From: Adiantum capillus-veneris
Lineage: Eukaryota; Streptophyta; Polypodiopsida; Polypodiales; Pteridaceae
Direction of reading: 5' to 3'
Length of the DNA stretch: 64,000 bases
Assembly (NCBI GenBank): GCA_014529385.2
Contig: CM043968.1
Span: forward strand, 128,432,018-128,496,017
Position numbers and translations under genes: made by a program. The notes below the pieces were generated by a model. It was not told where the DNA came from and searched no databases. It worked only from the letters and a program-made list of their open reading frames with translations. Positions 43,919 to 54,237 of the stretch are shown here, piece after piece (within the stretch, counting starts at the first letter, position 1; each line of letters starts with the position of its first letter).

Positions 43919-46606
43919 CTAAAATTCTTTTGTTAGCTTTGATCGCCACTTAACAATCTTTCCATGTCTATATTTTGGCCGAAATGCACTAGGAACCCTA
44001 TTTGTTGCTCTAGTGCCTCTGTTCAAACCTGCACCTTCAGTTCCATGTTGAAGAATCACAAATCCATTAGCTTCAAGATGTTTTGCCTCAGATTCTAGCA
44101 GGTTTGTGCCCTCAGCAACCCTCCAAACACCTGGTGCAGGTCCGGGTGGTCTCACTATCATCTCATGTATCTTCCTAGTTTTCTGCATGTTGCTTATATT
44201 GCAAAACCAAACATAACCCTCAATGAACCCTCTTGGATTAGACCCAAATGCGGGGTATTTTCTATGACCCAAAAAACATGGTGTGGCAACCCCATGCTTA
44301 ATATCACGCGAACCCTCGTTAATAAATCATCCACATCTATCTGCTTGATTTTGTAGAATCCCAAAACATGTCATCTTACACCCTGGTTTAATAATTCTAA
44401 TTGCCCATAATGTCTTTGCAAACTTTACCTCGGGCCAATATTCTGTATTCCCATGTGCAGATGCATATCTTGTCCCACCAATGGGTTCATTGACCGTCAC
44501 AAACTTAGGCCTATGGCTATCCTCCTCCAATACCACACCTGGATCTACAAAGATTGGCGTCTTCTTCTTCACACTTTTCTCCCTTATATTTTGACATATT
44601 CATCTCTTGACTTTGAAACCCCATTTCTGCCATCAAGGAATGAGTCATATCGACCAAATTTTTCACAGCCTAGGCAGTAAATGATCAATTTAAGAATATC
44701 TGGGCAAGATCTTTCATACTGAGGCCATTTCTCATCTTTGCACCTTTAAGGTAGGCATTGTACTTAAGCACAGCCATTGACATATCTACCCCTGCAGCCT
44801 CATACAAAATAATTTTATCTTTGTAACCAAAGGCTACCCACATGCTAGCATGTTTAGTTTCGAATAAGTTGGTGTTTGGGACAAAAATGCCAGACTCGTC
44901 TTTCATTACAAATGTTCGTCCCCAATTCTGACATCTCACCATGCCAACCATGTTTCCAAACAAGAAACCTCTCTATCAATAACATGTCCAGCCCCCCAAT
45001 AACGACGGAGCTCCCCCTTGCAAATTTTTTCTTGGTTCTTTGATGGCGCATTTTGCCACTTGCAGCACAAAATCTTATGTTATTCTTGGGAGGAAGGTAG
45101 AATGCACTTGACAGTGTGTCGGATCATTGATTGCTCCCAATGGATTCCAAAACTCTATCTGTGCAAAATTATTCTCCACGATAAATTCACATGTTGTGAT
45201 TGTCATAAGTTCACGCAGAAACGGATCATACACACGTGCAGACATTGTAGGCCATCCATGCACACGGTGAACATGGTCAAAGTGCACCCACATGTGCTCT
45301 AAATTCCCACTGGATTCATTCAATTCACTAGATCAACTCCATTGTCCGGTCCAATTATGGACATCTTGAACACATGTGGTTGTTGGTCACTCCCAAGTGA
45401 CCTGGAATGAGAACATTATGTATGTATGTATAACTACTCTTGCTCTTAAGATCCAACACTGCCTCTAAGCTTAGAGCACTCACATTATTTGATTGTTTGG
45501 AACATTCCAAGCTTCGCTCAATCCTTCACTTATCAGACAACGGTGTGATAGTGTCCAAAACTTCAGCAAACTCACCATCCTCAATGTACTGAATGCCATC
45601 ACCATTCTCCATGATGAGCTTTACCATTATAAAATCTTGAGCACTGGTAAAAGGCTCTTGAGAAGCACAATAACTTTGTAGTAAAAGGCTCTTGAGAATC
45701 ACAATTAAGTAGCATTGATGCCACATTTTCCTCATTTGATATGCACCTTACTTCTGCATAGGGATGTTGATGCTCACCGGATTGAATTGTGCAACGGGTC
45801 CACTTGTGCTTATCACTTGGAATACAATAATAAAATATTGCAAGACATGTATTCATACATTCTGGTAGTTCAGAACAATGATTACAAGTCAAAGTGCCAT
45901 AGCCTAATGTAATCATGCCTTGAGGAGAAGACTTGGAAAGCTGACCTCGCCGGTGAGCCTTATTATGCAATTTTGCTCTTAAATAATATGGACATTCAAT
46001 GTTTACACAACATAGGTGACCTAAGCATCTACTGAACCTAACTACTCCTAGAAAGCTATCACTGCTGCATGTAACATATTCAGTCCATATATGACTATCA
46101 TGGCTCTGGTCCATCCCTATCATTCCATTAGCTAGACCAGAAGACGATAACTCAAATACCACATATCTATCATAATGCATAGGCAGCTCCTGAACTTGAA
46201 TGATATTCTTTGCCTGCTTGAGTGCCATATATAGGTTGCTCTGTGGAGGCATCGTGTGTATCATATCAAGTACACTAGAAGGACCGTGAAACATATCCCC
46301 AGCTTCCAAATCCACAATTACTGGCTTTGTCACTGTTCCAGTGCTTTGTAATCTTTTATTTTCAATGTGAACCTTATAGAACTGACAAATGTCATGATTG
46401 AGAAAAAAGACTTGCTCACCATTGATAGCTTCAACGTCCTCTATCTTCTCTTGCTCACCCATTAGAGTCAATGGGTGCAAACTGAATGCATTATATATTT
46501 CAAGATGTTGTCTTACAAAAAAACTTAGTGCATAGATGTTATCTTCAAACGTAAGACACAGCTTCTGACCACGCTGTGGTCCATAAATGGTTATGTGTCT
46601 AGCCAT
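43919..46606 (-). pseudogene. Decayed transposase-like gene (MULE-like architecture, tentative)
   Basis: The longest piece, 46606-45599, is an open 335-codon frame starting MARHITIYGPQRGQK. It carries a zinc-binding-like region (CVNIECPYYLRAK, LTCNHCSELPECMNTC, then the GEHQHPYAEVRC motif). Downstream pieces in the same direction but other frames include WVHFDHVHRVHGWPTMSARV (45.3-45.1 kb), MVRCQNWGRTFVMKDESG and LYEAAGVDMSMAVLKYNAYL (44.95-44.7 kb), EDSHRPKFVTVNEPIGGTRY (44.55 kb) and GFIEGYVWFCNISNM with PPGPAPGVWRVAEG (44.2 kb). The layout (N-terminal zinc module, then a core with VYD-like motif) recalls Mutator-like or FAR1-like transposases, but I cannot place it firmly. Frameshifts or introns separate the pieces. 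Confidence 0.45.
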
Positions 46607-46959
46607 TGTTGGTTAAATGCTCACTTAAGATGGATTATTGAGTTGAAGACTGTCTAAAAAATTACTAATAGGGTATCAAAACATCACTGTATCTTTTTGC
46701 TGGCAAAAAGAAGAGGCTCAAGAATCTTAGCTTTTATGTTGCACCTAACGGTATAATTGTGAGATGCAGCACTATCATACCAATTATAACAATTCATGGT
46801 GTTGTTAATGAATATCATGATTAATGTTCATGGCTCCTTGAAAAAAGTCACAATACGTCAATATAAATATGTCCAAATGTATTAGACCTTATAGTCTAAA
46901 AATGTAAAATTATATATATACAAAATGTAAAAATTTCCACTTGCACTTTCTCTAGAGAT

Positions 46960-47530
46960 TAAATTGATGCTCTTGCTAGATGCTAGATGGAGTGGGGGAT
47001 ACATCAATGAGAGGCAATTGGGCAATAGTACATGCTTTTTTTTTGGGTTTTAAGATTTAGACACGGGAGATGTTAGCTATTGAGAAAGGGCTAATTGCCT
47101 TCTTGGTGGGCTTTCCATTGGATCTTTATGGGCAGGGTTCATGGTCGGCATGCAAGAGCTCCTCATTGCCTCATTGGCTCTTCACATAGCGGTATTGCTT
47201 ACTTCTATTGGTACATGCATCTTTTCAAAGAATACATGTTACAATGTCTGTTCACTTCAAAGGAAAGTAAATCAAAAATAAGTCCATTTCTTGATTTTGA
47301 ATTTGTGAATTGGTTTTGCTATTCAAAATCTTAAACAAGGAGGCAAAAAGAAGATATTTAGACAATGAAAACCAATGCCACTAGAGATTAAAAAGCTTGC
47401 AGACTCAAACTTGAATATGTATCTATGCCAACAACTCTCACCTGAGAAGAGAGAGTAATAATCCGATTGATAGAAAAGTGATAATAGTCTAATATTATGA
47501 CATATCCATTGGTGTTGACAAGGTCTACAA
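46960..47530 (-). repeat. Dispersed repeat next to the piggyBac insertion
   Basis: This is the inverted copy of 24906-25560. The match ends within a few bases of the TTAA where the piggyBac element begins (the shared GGTCTACAAGTGT lies at 47522-47534). Confidence 0.75.
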
Positions 47531-47542
47531 GTGTGGCTTTAA

Positions 47543-47580
47543 CACTAGGTTGGTAACCTAACAGGACATAAAAGTGTCCT
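47543..47580 (+). repeat. piggyBac left end: TIR plus one subterminal repeat
   Basis: The 15-bp TIR CACTAGGTTGGTAAC (47543-47557) is followed 5 bp later by the semi-palindromic AGGACATAAAAGTGTCCT (47563-47580). Confidence 0.93.
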
Positions 47581-47639
47581 TTGCAGGGTTTAAGAAAAAC
47601 TTTACAATTCCTAGAAGATGACTCCATTCACAAAACCCT

Positions 47640-50060
47640 TCATTGAGCACATTCACAATACCCATGTGCTTTTGGAAAAATTATAAGTATGGTAAAATGT
47701 ACAATCCAATGGGAGAACCGAGCTCTCAAAGTAAGTGCATTTGAACAAACAGCAAAAAACAGGGAATCTCATTAGTACATCACTTGGTATTCTAAAATAA
47801 AAATTGGTCTAGCCATTCTGACATTTTTCTAGGGATCTACAATATTATAGCTTTCAAATAAATGAGTGCTCACTACCTCAAAAATTCTACTAGATGGTTT
47901 ACATTTTACTCCAAATTAGCATGTTTTTTAGACAGTTTGGGGTGTACGCACATGTCGGGCTACAAATACCTAAATGAGAGTTCAATTTAGTATACCATCC
48001 ACTTCATGAGAACTATAACTCTTTCCTAGATGTCATCGACACAAAGAAGCCAATTATTTGCCTTTTACATTCATAATGAGAAGGAGATTATTCTCGACAT
48101 TCTATTTCCCAACTACAAAACACTGTAATACTAGTAGGTTATATTGCAGAGGAAAAAAAATGGAGGCTTGTATCAAGCTCTAATGATAAGGTATATATAA
48201 TACACAATGAAAAAGAGATGGCATGAAAATAATATGCACAATAGCAATTAAAAAACATTATAGAACAAAGTATTTTCTTCCCCAAAGATAAGGAAATCTC
48301 TTAGTAGAGCCGTTCAAAGTAACACAAAGATAACATGTCAAGGCCCCAACCTATAACCAAAAACAAATGCTTCCATCTCAACATGCATAACCTGTTGGTA
48401 TTACCACCACACTTCCACAAACTTGCTCATACCACTCTTCAACCAACGTAAGTTACAATGAACATAGTCGCAAGGATAGATAGACCTAATGAACAATAGC
48501 ATACAACCATTTGGAAAAGAACCATATGTACATTGGCCAAAATAGTAGCCATAATAAGCATTCTAACATCTTCAAAACTATTCATTGCATTGTAATATAG
48601 CCCTAGCGATAACAAGGCAACAATGCCATAATAACCATAACTTGGCACATGTTCCAATTCCATGTTTCAACAAAAACATAAAAGCCGACAAAAATACAAG
48701 GCAAGATAAAGACCAAGACGACTAATATATACCTAGATGAATCCAGGAAAAGATCAAATTCACCTATAACAAAAAAGTGCAGCTATAAGCTCATGGTTGT
48801 GAACCACAAGACGATATAACACTTTAGCTACATCATGCATAGTATCCACAAATACTACCACGCATGAACATATACTCCCACACACACACACCCCACACGC
48901 ACGCACCCATGAGCATACACCCATACGAAACTCTGCGAACCAAGTTTCTGTCATTTGCTCTAGAGATGAAGGGTAGATTTGGCCATGATCAAGCCTAGCA
49001 CAAAACAAAAGCATTCGATAGAAATAATTAAACCAACAAAGATAAAATTGATAGGGCTATTCACCTATCAATAGGTCGCATTAGATAGAAGAATTAAACC
49101 AACAAAGATGAAGTTGATAGGGCTATGAACCAAGATGACTAAAGCCATAATAACCATAGCTTAGCACATGTTGCAATTCCATGTTCAAAATACATGGCAA
49201 GATAAATTATCATCTCAATACATACGCATAAAGCACCTCACAAACTTGATGCAAAGATATACATGGTGAAACACACTTCACAAGGCAAAGACATGAAGAA
49301 ACCTAATCACCAAGTCTGGCACAATTTAGAATCCCTTCCATAACCAAGCATGTCATGAGTCTGATGCAAAAACAGCAATGCAAAGCACAATTCCAAGTGA
49401 CAAAAGACTTGACAAAATGCCTCATATAGGTGATACATAATATCCATGTCGCACTAAAACTGGCCAAAATGTCTATCATCACTATCTGCTACCACTGCAA
49501 TCAAAACACAATCTTCCATGTAATAGTTTCTTTAGCCACTACATGTGTATCCGCTGCTACCAAAAGGAAGGTATAAGTCGCTCCCTGCAGGATACCATAA
49601 ACATGACGCAAAGGTGAGCAGGCTTATGATGCCATAACCATATCACAAGTGGGAAAAAACCATGATGATACATCCATACAAGCAAGAAGAAAGCTAATAC
49701 AAAAGGTTTTTGCGTAATAGACATACCTAACAAAACCCAGCCATGATAAGAAGCCAGCCATAAACAAAAACCAACCATCGCCGAACACCAGCCATGAACA
49801 AAAACTAGGATTTTGCAGCAAAAACTAGCCAATAGCTTGAAACCTGCAAACCCTTTCCTGCAAACAAACAAAAAAAGGAGTCAATGAGCACAAAACCTGT
49901 TCTATAGCAAAATACACCAGCATTCTGCAGCAAAAACCAGCATTTTACATCAAAAACCAGACAATAGCATCCCACCTGCAAAAGCTTTCCTGCAAACAAA
50001 CAAAAAAGGGAGTCAATGAGCACAAAAACCAGCCATGTATGAAAAAAATACCTACACATA
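47640..50060. other. Non-coding left half of the piggyBac element
   Basis: No convincing gene. Several diverged direct repeats are present: CCATAATAACCATARCTTRGCACATGTT at about 48628 and 49145; AATTAAACCAACAAAGATRAARTTGATAGGGCTAT at about 49026 and 49092; and CCTGCAAACAAACAAAAAARGGAGTCAATGAGCAC at about 49857 and 49990. These last repeats explain the repetitive open frames on minus at 49.6-50.3 kb. Confidence 0.6.
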
Positions 50061-50069
50061 AAGAGAGAG

Positions 50070-52544
50070 TTATACAGAGAAGTTGCATAAGGGCGGATGA
50101 CGTCGTCTAGAGACTCTTGAGCGCCCATCATAAAGAAAGTCGATAACAACCCTTGCATGGAATTCCTTGAAGCAAGGGTCAGCACACATAACCTTTTGAC
50201 ACTTACCACACCCCCAAATGGTGCGTGATGGCTTTGAGTTATCAACCTCCTTATGCTCCGAAAGAAGCTTCTTTCGCTTAGCTGAACAAACGACACAGTA
50301 CTTGCTGGCTACATCATGTAAACGGATAGGAAAGTGAACATTGTATGCATCCTCAACAACTGGCCTCTTGCATACATAAGGCCGAAATGCATCGTCCACC
50401 AACTGCTCATGCATATGGAGCATAAAGTCAAATCTACACACATCCTTTTTGCCATACATTTCCTTCCATATAATCCAGCAATTTGTAAAAACAGAATCCA
50501 TGAGACCCCAAAAACCTGCATGCCACCACTTAAAACCATGCATTGTACTTTGCAAGCTATAGCCACTACCAAGAACCATGCTATCAAAGACATCACAACC
50601 AGCCTTGCATGCATTATATTTCACAGCAAGTGTCGGACATGAGAAAGGCAATCTCTTATCACCAACCAAGCGCAACACCTCACCTTTTTGCACACCATAG
50701 CAATTAGAAGCAAAAAGAATCTCTTTTTTGTCCATCCAAGAACAAGCAACAAGACCTTGCTTCTTACAATAAGAAAACCGACAAGCACCCCGTGCTCTCT
50801 TACCCAAATGCAACATTTGGGTGGCGGGAAAGTGCTTCCTGTTACATACATAAGTGCCGGTGCCACCTTGACCTTCACTTCTTAGGTGATCCAAAAGCTT
50901 CACAGATGTGAAGTACCTATCAAAGAATACATGGTGCCCTTTTCTTGGCAATGTCTTCACCAAATTTGCAACAACATAAAAAGACAATTCAGTACATGGC
51001 ATCTTGTCATAGATTTGAAATGCAAAATTATACCCCGTGGCGGAGTCACATAGATTCCAAACCTGGATACCAAATTTATGAGGCTTTTTGGGATTGTAAA
51101 CTCTACATGGATTCAATTTACACTTAGAAGGAATTATGCGTTCATCCACAGTCACACATTGACCTAAATTATAATGCTTTTGAAAAGTGTAATTCAACCT
51201 CTCCTCTAGCTCAAGCAATTGCCATAACCTATGCTCTCTAGTTCCCCGAGGTGGTCTTTGTGCATTGTCCCGTAAATGCAAAAACCTTTTGATTTGCTGG
51301 AATGTAGTTTGACTCATATTTTCACCAAAATTAGGAAATAGAAGGGAGCCTCTTACCTCATCTTTCCAATAATGTTGCTTTGACGGCATGTAGTGTAGTG
51401 CCATGCCCAAAGCTACACCCATGAAGCGTAGGAAAGAATGCCGATCTATTGGAGCCCATCTTCTCATGGAGTCATGCAACTGGCCACACCTTTGCCTCTC
51501 TTTCTCGGCATATGCATTAGTCTCACTAATAACATGATCAACAAGGTCAAGTGGAAAGAGCATCAAAAACAAATGAAACTCACAAAATTCACGTGGCATA
51601 TGTCCCAAGTCTGGTCCCTTGACACCATTGAAAGGTGGAAGAGCCCGAAATGTACCATGTGGCTCTTGCTCTAATTCATCACCACTCTTCCACTGTGGAG
51701 GAATCACATCAACAAAATGTGCATCTCCATCAGGAGAGTCATCAAGTACAGGACCCTCGGGTTCCAATATTTCATTGTCACCACATTCAACCCCCTCACC
51801 TTCTGATGCATGCTCATCATCACTTTCATCATCATTAGCAACATCAAATGGGCTGCTTGAAGGGCCAGGTCTGCCCCCTGCATGAGAAGGCTTACATTTT
51901 CTAGGTCGGCCACCACATGCAGATTTACTATATTCGGGTGATACATTTTCAGGTGTGCCATTTGCAGGCATGCATGATGCTTTTGGTCTACCCCGCTTAT
52001 GTGATTTAGGTGGTCTTCCAGGACGCCTACCAAGTGGGGTTGGGTCAAGTGGAGTCTCTTCAACCTCTTCTTCAACATGCGTTATGTTCTCTTCCCCCCC
52101 AACAAGCGGGGCATCAAAATCATTTGCAGCCCCCAAATTACGTTTTGATAGCATAGGTGCATGACTTGATTCACCAATTCCAAATGAAGAAGGTGGAGGT
52201 GTAGATTCTTGTCTTACCTCACAGTTTCTCTGAGGAGAATGCACCAGTTGAGAGCTCCGCACAACAAATTTTGCAACATCATCCCATGAAGCTGAATAAT
52301 TATTTGAATCCCCTTCAAATCGGCAAGAGAACTTCTGCTTTTTAACTGAGTATTTTTGCAGGACACCAAAAAAGAAGACCTCTGTATGCTTTTCTCCAAA
52401 GTCTTGCTCAGCCCATGATGCCCCAAACCAAACTGTCGGGACCTGCAAGAGTGCACCTTCTTGGGCTTGAAAAAATTGTGGGTAGCATCCAGCGCGTCTG
52501 CAACCAACTTCCCCTGCAGCATAACGCCTCTGATTTGACGCCAT
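50070..52544 (-). CDS. piggyBac transposase, intact (824 aa)
   Basis: This DDE transposase cuts and rejoins its own element at TTAA sites. The single open frame starts at the ATG complementary to 52542-52544. Residues 1-110 form a conserved-looking N-terminal region of unknown role. Residues 171-230 carry four AT-hook-like GRP motifs (RRPGRPPK, KRGRPKA, GGRPRK, GGRPGP), followed by an acidic stretch to ~285. The piggyBac core (~300-740) has its catalytic aspartates at D467 (VTVDERIIPSK), D542 (VFFDRYFTS) and D651 (ACKAGCDVFDSM). The C-terminal cysteine-rich domain has C750, C753, C779, C782, C787, C791 and H796, suited to a cross-brace zinc fold that in characterised members binds subterminal repeats. 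The length is within or above the family range because of the long N-terminal extension. There is no stop or missing catalytic residue, unlike every other element here. Confidence 0.95.
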   Translation of the reverse strand: MASNQRRYAAGEVGCRRAGCYPQFFQAQEGALLQVPTVWFGASWAEQDFGEKHTEVFFFGVLQKYSVKKQKFSCRFEGDSNNYSASWDDVAKFVVRSSQLVHSPQRNCEVRQESTPPPSSFGIGESSHAPMLSKRNLGAANDFDAPLVGGEENITHVEEEVEETPLDPTPLGRRPGRPPKSHKRGRPKASCMPANGTPENVSPEYSKSACGGRPRKCKPSHAGGRPGPSSSPFDVANDDESDDEHASEGEGVECGDNEILEPEGPVLDDSPDGDAHFVDVIPPQWKSGDELEQEPHGTFRALPPFNGVKGPDLGHMPREFCEFHLFLMLFPLDLVDHVISETNAYAEKERQRCGQLHDSMRRWAPIDRHSFLRFMGVALGMALHYMPSKQHYWKDEVRGSLLFPNFGENMSQTTFQQIKRFLHLRDNAQRPPRGTREHRLWQLLELEERLNYTFQKHYNLGQCVTVDERIIPSKCKLNPCRVYNPKKPHKFGIQVWNLCDSATGYNFAFQIYDKMPCTELSFYVVANLVKTLPRKGHHVFFDRYFTSVKLLDHLRSEGQGGTGTYVCNRKHFPATQMLHLGKRARGACRFSYCKKQGLVACSWMDKKEILFASNCYGVQKGEVLRLVGDKRLPFSCPTLAVKYNACKAGCDVFDSMVLGSGYSLQSTMHGFKWWHAGFWGLMDSVFTNCWIIWKEMYGKKDVCRFDFMLHMHEQLVDDAFRPYVCKRPVVEDAYNVHFPIRLHDVASKYCVVCSAKRKKLLSEHKEVDNSKPSRTIWGCGKCQKVMCADPCFKEFHARVVIDFLYDGRSRVSRRRHPPLCNFSV

Positions 52545-52937
52545 CTACGTTGCAAAATTCGGCAGCTCCAAGAGGGGAAAAATCGGTTTTTGCCAGACCC
52601 CGCTCAAGGGCTCACTCAATTTTGGGTTTTGGGGCTTTCACCCTCAACCCTTGGATCCCCTCTTCAACCTACGGTCAAGATCCGCCCCCAATTTAGAGCC
52701 TAGGCACGCGCATGGAAGCATTTTTCCTGCACGACATGCCATGGACAATTGGCCAATTGTCATAAAATCCATCAATTGAATTATTGATTGAGTTAATTAC
52801 CCAACCTTGCTGGCATGCAACCGGTTTGAAATTAATTCCAAGTTTTTTTCAAGTCTTTTGAGAAATTTGAGGATTGGTCCCATGTACTAGTCCTATTTAT
52901 ATTTTTAGAATTAATTCGGGCAAAATTGCGAGTTAAC

Positions 52938-52988
52938 AGGACATAAAAGTGTCCTAGGACATAAATCTGTCCTGTTACCAACCTAGTG
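52938..52988 (-). repeat. piggyBac right end: TIR plus two tandem subterminal repeats
   Basis: AGGACATAAAAGTGTCCT (52938-52955) and AGGACATAAATCTGTCCT (52956-52973) lie in tandem and abut the 15-bp TIR at 52974-52988. The first is identical in sequence to the single repeat at the left end. Confidence 0.93.
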
Positions 52989-53184
52989 TTAAAGAAATTT
53001 ACGCACACAATAAGAGAAATCTTGACATACACTTTGGAACACAAATGACCATGCACTTGCCTTTCAGTTATCTTGCATTTTTCTATCACAACTTCAACTA
53101 TTGCTACCTTCTAATGGTTTCTACTAGCATGCTATGTAGGTCATTTATACATAATCACTTACCTTTTCTGGGTCATGTGCCTTA

Positions 53185-53188
<4 letters not shown>

Positions 53189-53220
<32 letters not shown>
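53189..53220 (+). repeat. (AG)16 microsatellite
   Basis: A pure AG run of 32 bp. Confidence 0.95.
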
Positions 53221-53224
<4 letters not shown>

Positions 53225-53362
53225 CAAAGTTGAGTCCAAACAAACAAAAAATACATGCGCAATCATTCATGCATCAAACTCAAGAGAGAAACAAGCAGGC
53301 TTAAGTCACGCTCATTGTTGCCCTCGCCTTCTCCCTTGTGCATGCTCTGCACCCCCCTCCCT

Positions 53363-53368
<6 letters not shown>

Positions 53369-53447
<79 letters not shown>

Positions 53448-53463
53448 CCCCCCCCCCCCCCCC
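53369..53463 (+). repeat. (CT)38 followed by poly-C (19)
   Basis: A CT microsatellite to 53444 is followed by C residues to 53463. It is the reverse-complement type of the G/AG compound repeat at 37.93-38.02 kb, in the opposite unit order. Confidence 0.95.
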
Positions 53464-54237
53464 TCCTCCCACCCCTTCTCTCATAAGCCTCCCTCGTGCT
53501 GCCTGTCTTGCCCTGCCATGCCCGCCCATTGCTTGCACTCAGCACCAGCAAGCACTCGGGGGGTGCACTATGTAATCATGTTAATATATAACGTGAGTTC
53601 GAAAGGAGGGTTTTAAAATGCAAAAATTTTACGCAATTTAGCAACGATGCATAAAAATGAGGGGTTTGTATATTCAATTTTGAAAAAAAATCCTAAAATA
53701 AGGGGTCATTTTATTCATTCAGACATATTAAAAGAGGGGTTTTTCTAATACCCCGTGAACGCACCTTATATAAAGGGTACTGAATGGTGAAACCCCGAAA
53801 GCACGCAGTAGTAGCGAGCATGCAGCCCCCGCCTCCCTCACGCTGCTTGCCCTGTCGTGTCCTGCCTGCCCGCTACCTGCATTCTGCACCAGCATGTATT
53901 AGCCACAGCACACAGCCAACCTCAGCATTGCCACCCCAGCCCGCCGCATCTCATCTCCCCTCCCATCGTGCCTCAGCCCACCCGCCACAACCTCACACTC
54001 GTGTTTTTTCCGCACAACATTCCCCCCCCACCCCCGTGGTCTGGCTCGGCTAATTTTGTCAGCATCTCCATCGCGCTTAGCCAGCAGCGGGCCACCGCTC
54101 ATCATCAACTTTTTTCCATTTTGTCCCATCGCGCTCAGTAAGCCCCCTCGCCTAACCCCGCAGAGCCCACCATCCAACTTTTTCTCTCGCCGACAAAAGA
54201 GCAAGCGAGCCTCGCAGTAGAGGTGGAATGCTTGTAG

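Larger units (their letters stand above)
47539..52992 (-). mobile_element. Complete piggyBac transposon with TTAA target duplication
   Basis: TTAA occurs at 47539-47542 and 52989-52992. Inside these, 47543-47557 (CACTAGGTTGGTAAC) and 52974-52988 are perfect 15-bp inverted repeats, bounding a 5,446-bp element. Next to them lie 18-bp subterminal repeats. The transposase gene fills the right half on the minus strand; the left 2.5 kb is AT-rich and apparently non-coding. TTAA-specific insertion and a short TIR are diagnostic of the superfamily and agree with the encoded transposase. The left flank is a dispersed repeat. Confidence 0.93.

Noticed and set aside
49557-50296. Minus-strand frames with repeated FVCRKGFAG-like peptides downstream of the transposase
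   Set aside because: They come from AT-rich direct repeats in the non-coding part of the piggyBac element and match no family.
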